From Luteimonas sp. YGD11-2 (GTDB taxonomy: Bacteria; Pseudomonadota; Gammaproteobacteria; Xanthomonadales; Xanthomonadaceae), in the NCBI RefSeq assembly GCF_004118975.1, contig NZ_CP035376.1, forward strand, positions 868,001 to 932,000: a stretch of 64,000 nt of DNA, read 5' to 3'. How positions within the stretch are numbered: position 1 is the first letter of the stretch; the number at the start of each line of letters is the position of its first letter. Made by a program: the position numbers and the translations under genes. The notes beneath the pieces were generated by a model that had not been told where the DNA came from, made no database searches, and worked only from the letters and a program-made list of their open reading frames with translations. Positions 62,552 to 64,000 of the stretch are shown in pieces.

Positions 62552-62587
62552 CGCCGTCCCCCCGTGCAGGACGCACGGGGGGCGGCG
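62552..62587. repeat. Long hairpin in the comEA-hutD spacer
   Basis: A ten-base perfect inner stem (CCCCCCGTGC / GCACGGGGGG) with an AGGAC loop is extended by an outer five-base stem with one bulged T. The flanking text includes CCGGAATGACAGGGATG, which resembles dispersed intergenic repeats of other proteobacteria. It has no T-tract. Confidence 0.5.
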
Positions 62588-62625
62588 TCCGCTGGTGAGA
62601 GGCGTGTCGGCGCCGGGCCGCCCGC

Positions 62626-62631
62626 TACACT
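62626..62631 (+). promoter_or_regulatory. Candidate -10 box (TACACT) for the HutD gene
   Basis: TACACT ends six bases before the ATG at 62638 and no ribosome-binding site intervenes, another case of the leaderless pattern. Confidence 0.4.
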
Positions 62632-62637
62632 GCGCCG

Positions 62638-63249
62638 ATGGACGCTTCCGCCGGAAGCCGGGTGATCCCGGCCAACGATTACCTCCGCAGCCGCTGGCGC
62701 AACGGGCGCGGATGGACCCGCGAGATCTGCGCATCCGACGCGCACGACGGCGGATGGGACTGGCGGCTGTCGATCGCCGACATCGAACAGGCCGGCCCGT
62801 ATTCGGCATTCCCCGGCGCCATGCGCGAACAGGTGCTGCTGCGGGGCGAGGGGCTGCAGCTGGAATTTGCCGATGGCCGACGCGGGGACCTGCAGCCGCC
62901 CTACGGGCGCCTCCGCTTCGACGGCGACCCGCCGCCCCGGGCCGCGCCGGACGGCCGGGTCGAGGTGTTCAACCTGATCTGGCGCCCACAGGCGGTGGAC
63001 GTCGATCTCTGGCACCGGCCACTGGTCGGGCCGATGCTGTTCTTCGCCGATCCCGGCACGCGCTGGGCACTGCATCTGCTGGCCGGGCAGGCGCGCTTCG
63101 AAGGCGCACTGTTGCCGCCGCTGGCGCAGGGCGATACCGCGGTGCTCGATGAACCGGTGCGCCGGCGTTTCCTGCTCGATGGCGGCGGGGAACTGCTGGC
63201 CATCCGCATCCGCCCACGCGGCGCCGTTGCCGACGGGCCAACCGACTGA
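62638..63249 (+). CDS. HutD/Ves-family protein
   Basis: A 203-residue cupin-like HutD-family protein: NDYLRSRWRNGRGWTREICA, WDWRLSIADIEQAGPYSAFPGAMREQVLLRGEGLQL, and VEVFNLIWRPQAVDVDLWHR. HutD accompanies histidine-use operons in some bacteria and may be a metabolite-binding regulator; no hut genes lie nearby. It is convergent with the TonB receptor gene. Confidence 0.88.
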   Translation: MDASAGSRVIPANDYLRSRWRNGRGWTREICASDAHDGGWDWRLSIADIEQAGPYSAFPGAMREQVLLRGEGLQLEFADGRRGDLQPPYGRLRFDGDPPPRAAPDGRVEVFNLIWRPQAVDVDLWHRPLVGPMLFFADPGTRWALHLLAGQARFEGALLPPLAQGDTAVLDEPVRRRFLLDGGGELLAIRIRPRGAVADGPTD

Positions 63250-63300
63250 CGTCGGCCGACGGATGCGCCGCGTGCGTATCCGTCGGGCCGCAGCACTGGT

Positions 63301-64000
63301 TCAGAAGCGGTAGCTGGCCGATAGCCAGAGGTTGCGCCGCTGGTCCTTGACCAGGTAGTCGTCGACGCAGACATAGCTGTCGCGGGTATCGGCCAGCGTG
63401 CAGGTCTGCTCGATGAAGTCCTTGTCGAACAGGTTGTTGATGCGCGCGTTGAGCCGGAACGCATCGGTGATGCGCCAGGACGCGCCGAGGTGGAACACGG
63501 TGTAGTCGCTGTACCAGCGCTCCTGCCCGGCGACGGCGTCGTAGTCGCGGTAGCGGTCGTAGCGGCCCTCGCCGATCAGCGACAGCGTCAGTACGTCGGT
63601 CGGCGTCCATTCCAGCGTCGCGTTGGCGATGTGCTCGGCGGGGTTGCCGGTCACCGGGCGCCCCGCGTCGTCGCCGCTCTTCTGTTCCGAGCGGGTCCAG
63701 GTGTAGTTGCCGCGCAGCGCCAGGGTGTCGGTGAGCCCGGTGTGGGCGGCGAGTTCGACGCCGCGCGTTTCGGCGCGGTCGATATTCACCCGCTGGCTGA
63801 AGGTCGTATAGCCGAGCGCCGCCCAGCCCGGGCCGATGTCCACGCAGTAGCCGCCACCGGCCGGCGCGACCTCGCAGTTGGCGAAGTTGTCGCCGGTGGC
63901 GATCTTGTCCTTGAAGCGGTTGTAGAACGCGGTGGCATTGAAGCCCCAGCGGCCGCCGTCGTAATACGTTGCGAGTTCGATGTTGGTGCTGGTTTCCGGC
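63301..64000 (-). CDS. TonB-dependent receptor, C-terminal part (cut by window edge)
   Basis: The last 232 residues of an outer-membrane barrel, read on the minus strand with an open frame to the window edge. Alternating beta-strands are clear: TSTNIELATYYDGGRWGFNATAFYNRFKDKI, RAETRGVELAAHTGLTD, LALRGNYTWTRSEQ, and the final LNARINNLFDKDFIEQ and NLWLSASYRF ending in the aromatic residue used for barrel insertion. The motif INNLFDKDF is typical of TonB receptors. The ligand is unknown because the plug domain is outside. Confidence 0.93.
   Translation of the reverse strand, partial: PETSTNIELATYYDGGRWGFNATAFYNRFKDKIATGDNFANCEVAPAGGGYCVDIGPGWAALGYTTFSQRVNIDRAETRGVELAAHTGLTDTLALRGNYTWTRSEQKSGDDAGRPVTGNPAEHIANATLEWTPTDVLTLSLIGEGRYDRYRDYDAVAGQERWYSDYTVFHLGASWRITDAFRLNARINNLFDKDFIEQTCTLADTRDSYVCVDDYLVKDQRRNLWLSASYRF

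Overview
This window is about 70% G+C and packed with short operons. It looks like a chromosomal segment of a member of the Xanthomonadaceae/Lysobacteraceae (Luteimonas, Lysobacter or Xanthomonas-like). The evidence is an rpoN locus in which lptCAB-rpoN-hpf-hprK-rapZ runs into a mannose-type PTS IIA/HPr/EI set, a two-domain XanB-type GDP-mannose enzyme, pilT-pilU divergent from yggS-proC, and a purM-purN-DUF3108 block divergent from DUF2066/AI-2E/hda. This placement is recalled family knowledge, not a database search. I see no tRNA, rRNA, CRISPR array, phage or insertion sequence.

Layout. 1-2.7 kb: edge of a lipoprotein gene, sdaA, a glutaredoxin-like gene and a YceI protein. 2.8-9.9 kb: two tandem paralogous hybrid sensor kinases with propeller sensor domains. 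9.9-16 kb: a four-gene DNA repair module (metallo-beta-lactamase exonuclease, ATP-dependent ligase, Lhr-type helicase, PdeM phosphoesterase). 16-25 kb: mostly minus-strand metabolic genes (DMT exporter, hemE, a WGR protein, an in-frame aroK-aroB fusion, glycerate kinase, proC, yggS), with plus-strand pdxH, a BtuF-like protein and DoxX among them. 25-27.3 kb: pilT and pilU. 27.3-32.3 kb: DUF72, superoxide dismutase, a 0.7 kb gene-free region rich in hairpins and a repeated decamer, an FKBP isomerase, and yqgE-ruvX-pyrB. 32.4-36 kb: amino-acid permease, CSD-DUF1294 protein and mgtE. 36-46.7 kb: the regulatory PTS/rpoN/LPS-export supercluster, interrupted by two unknown plus-strand genes at 38.6-39.3 kb. 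46.8-48.4 kb: ibaG-murA. 48.4-54.8 kb: purine genes, two DUF3108 paralogues and hda. 54.8-60 kb: murU, xanB/manC, cysD and cysNC. 60-64 kb: GlsB-type membrane protein, M20 peptidase, ComEA-like protein, HutD protein and the C-terminus of a TonB-dependent receptor.

How the genes work together. Envelope construction is a main theme: Kdo synthesis (kdsD, kdsC), LPS transport (lptCAB), peptidoglycan (murA, murU) and GDP-mannose (manC). It sits beside a phosphotransfer network of EI, HPr, IIA-Man, HprK and RapZ that has no sugar permease in view and is probably regulatory. Sulfate activation (cysD, cysNC), purine, pyrimidine, haem, shikimate, proline and B6 genes make up most of the rest.

The points that stand out are the two unknown genes splitting the PTS/rapZ locus, the AroK-AroB fusion, a recurring TANNNT box 6-8 bases before start codons that suggests many leaderless transcripts (including a 17-bp divergent start region shared by glycerate kinase and pdxH), the insert in the Lhr-type helicase, and the repeat-rich spacer at 29.1-29.7 kb.
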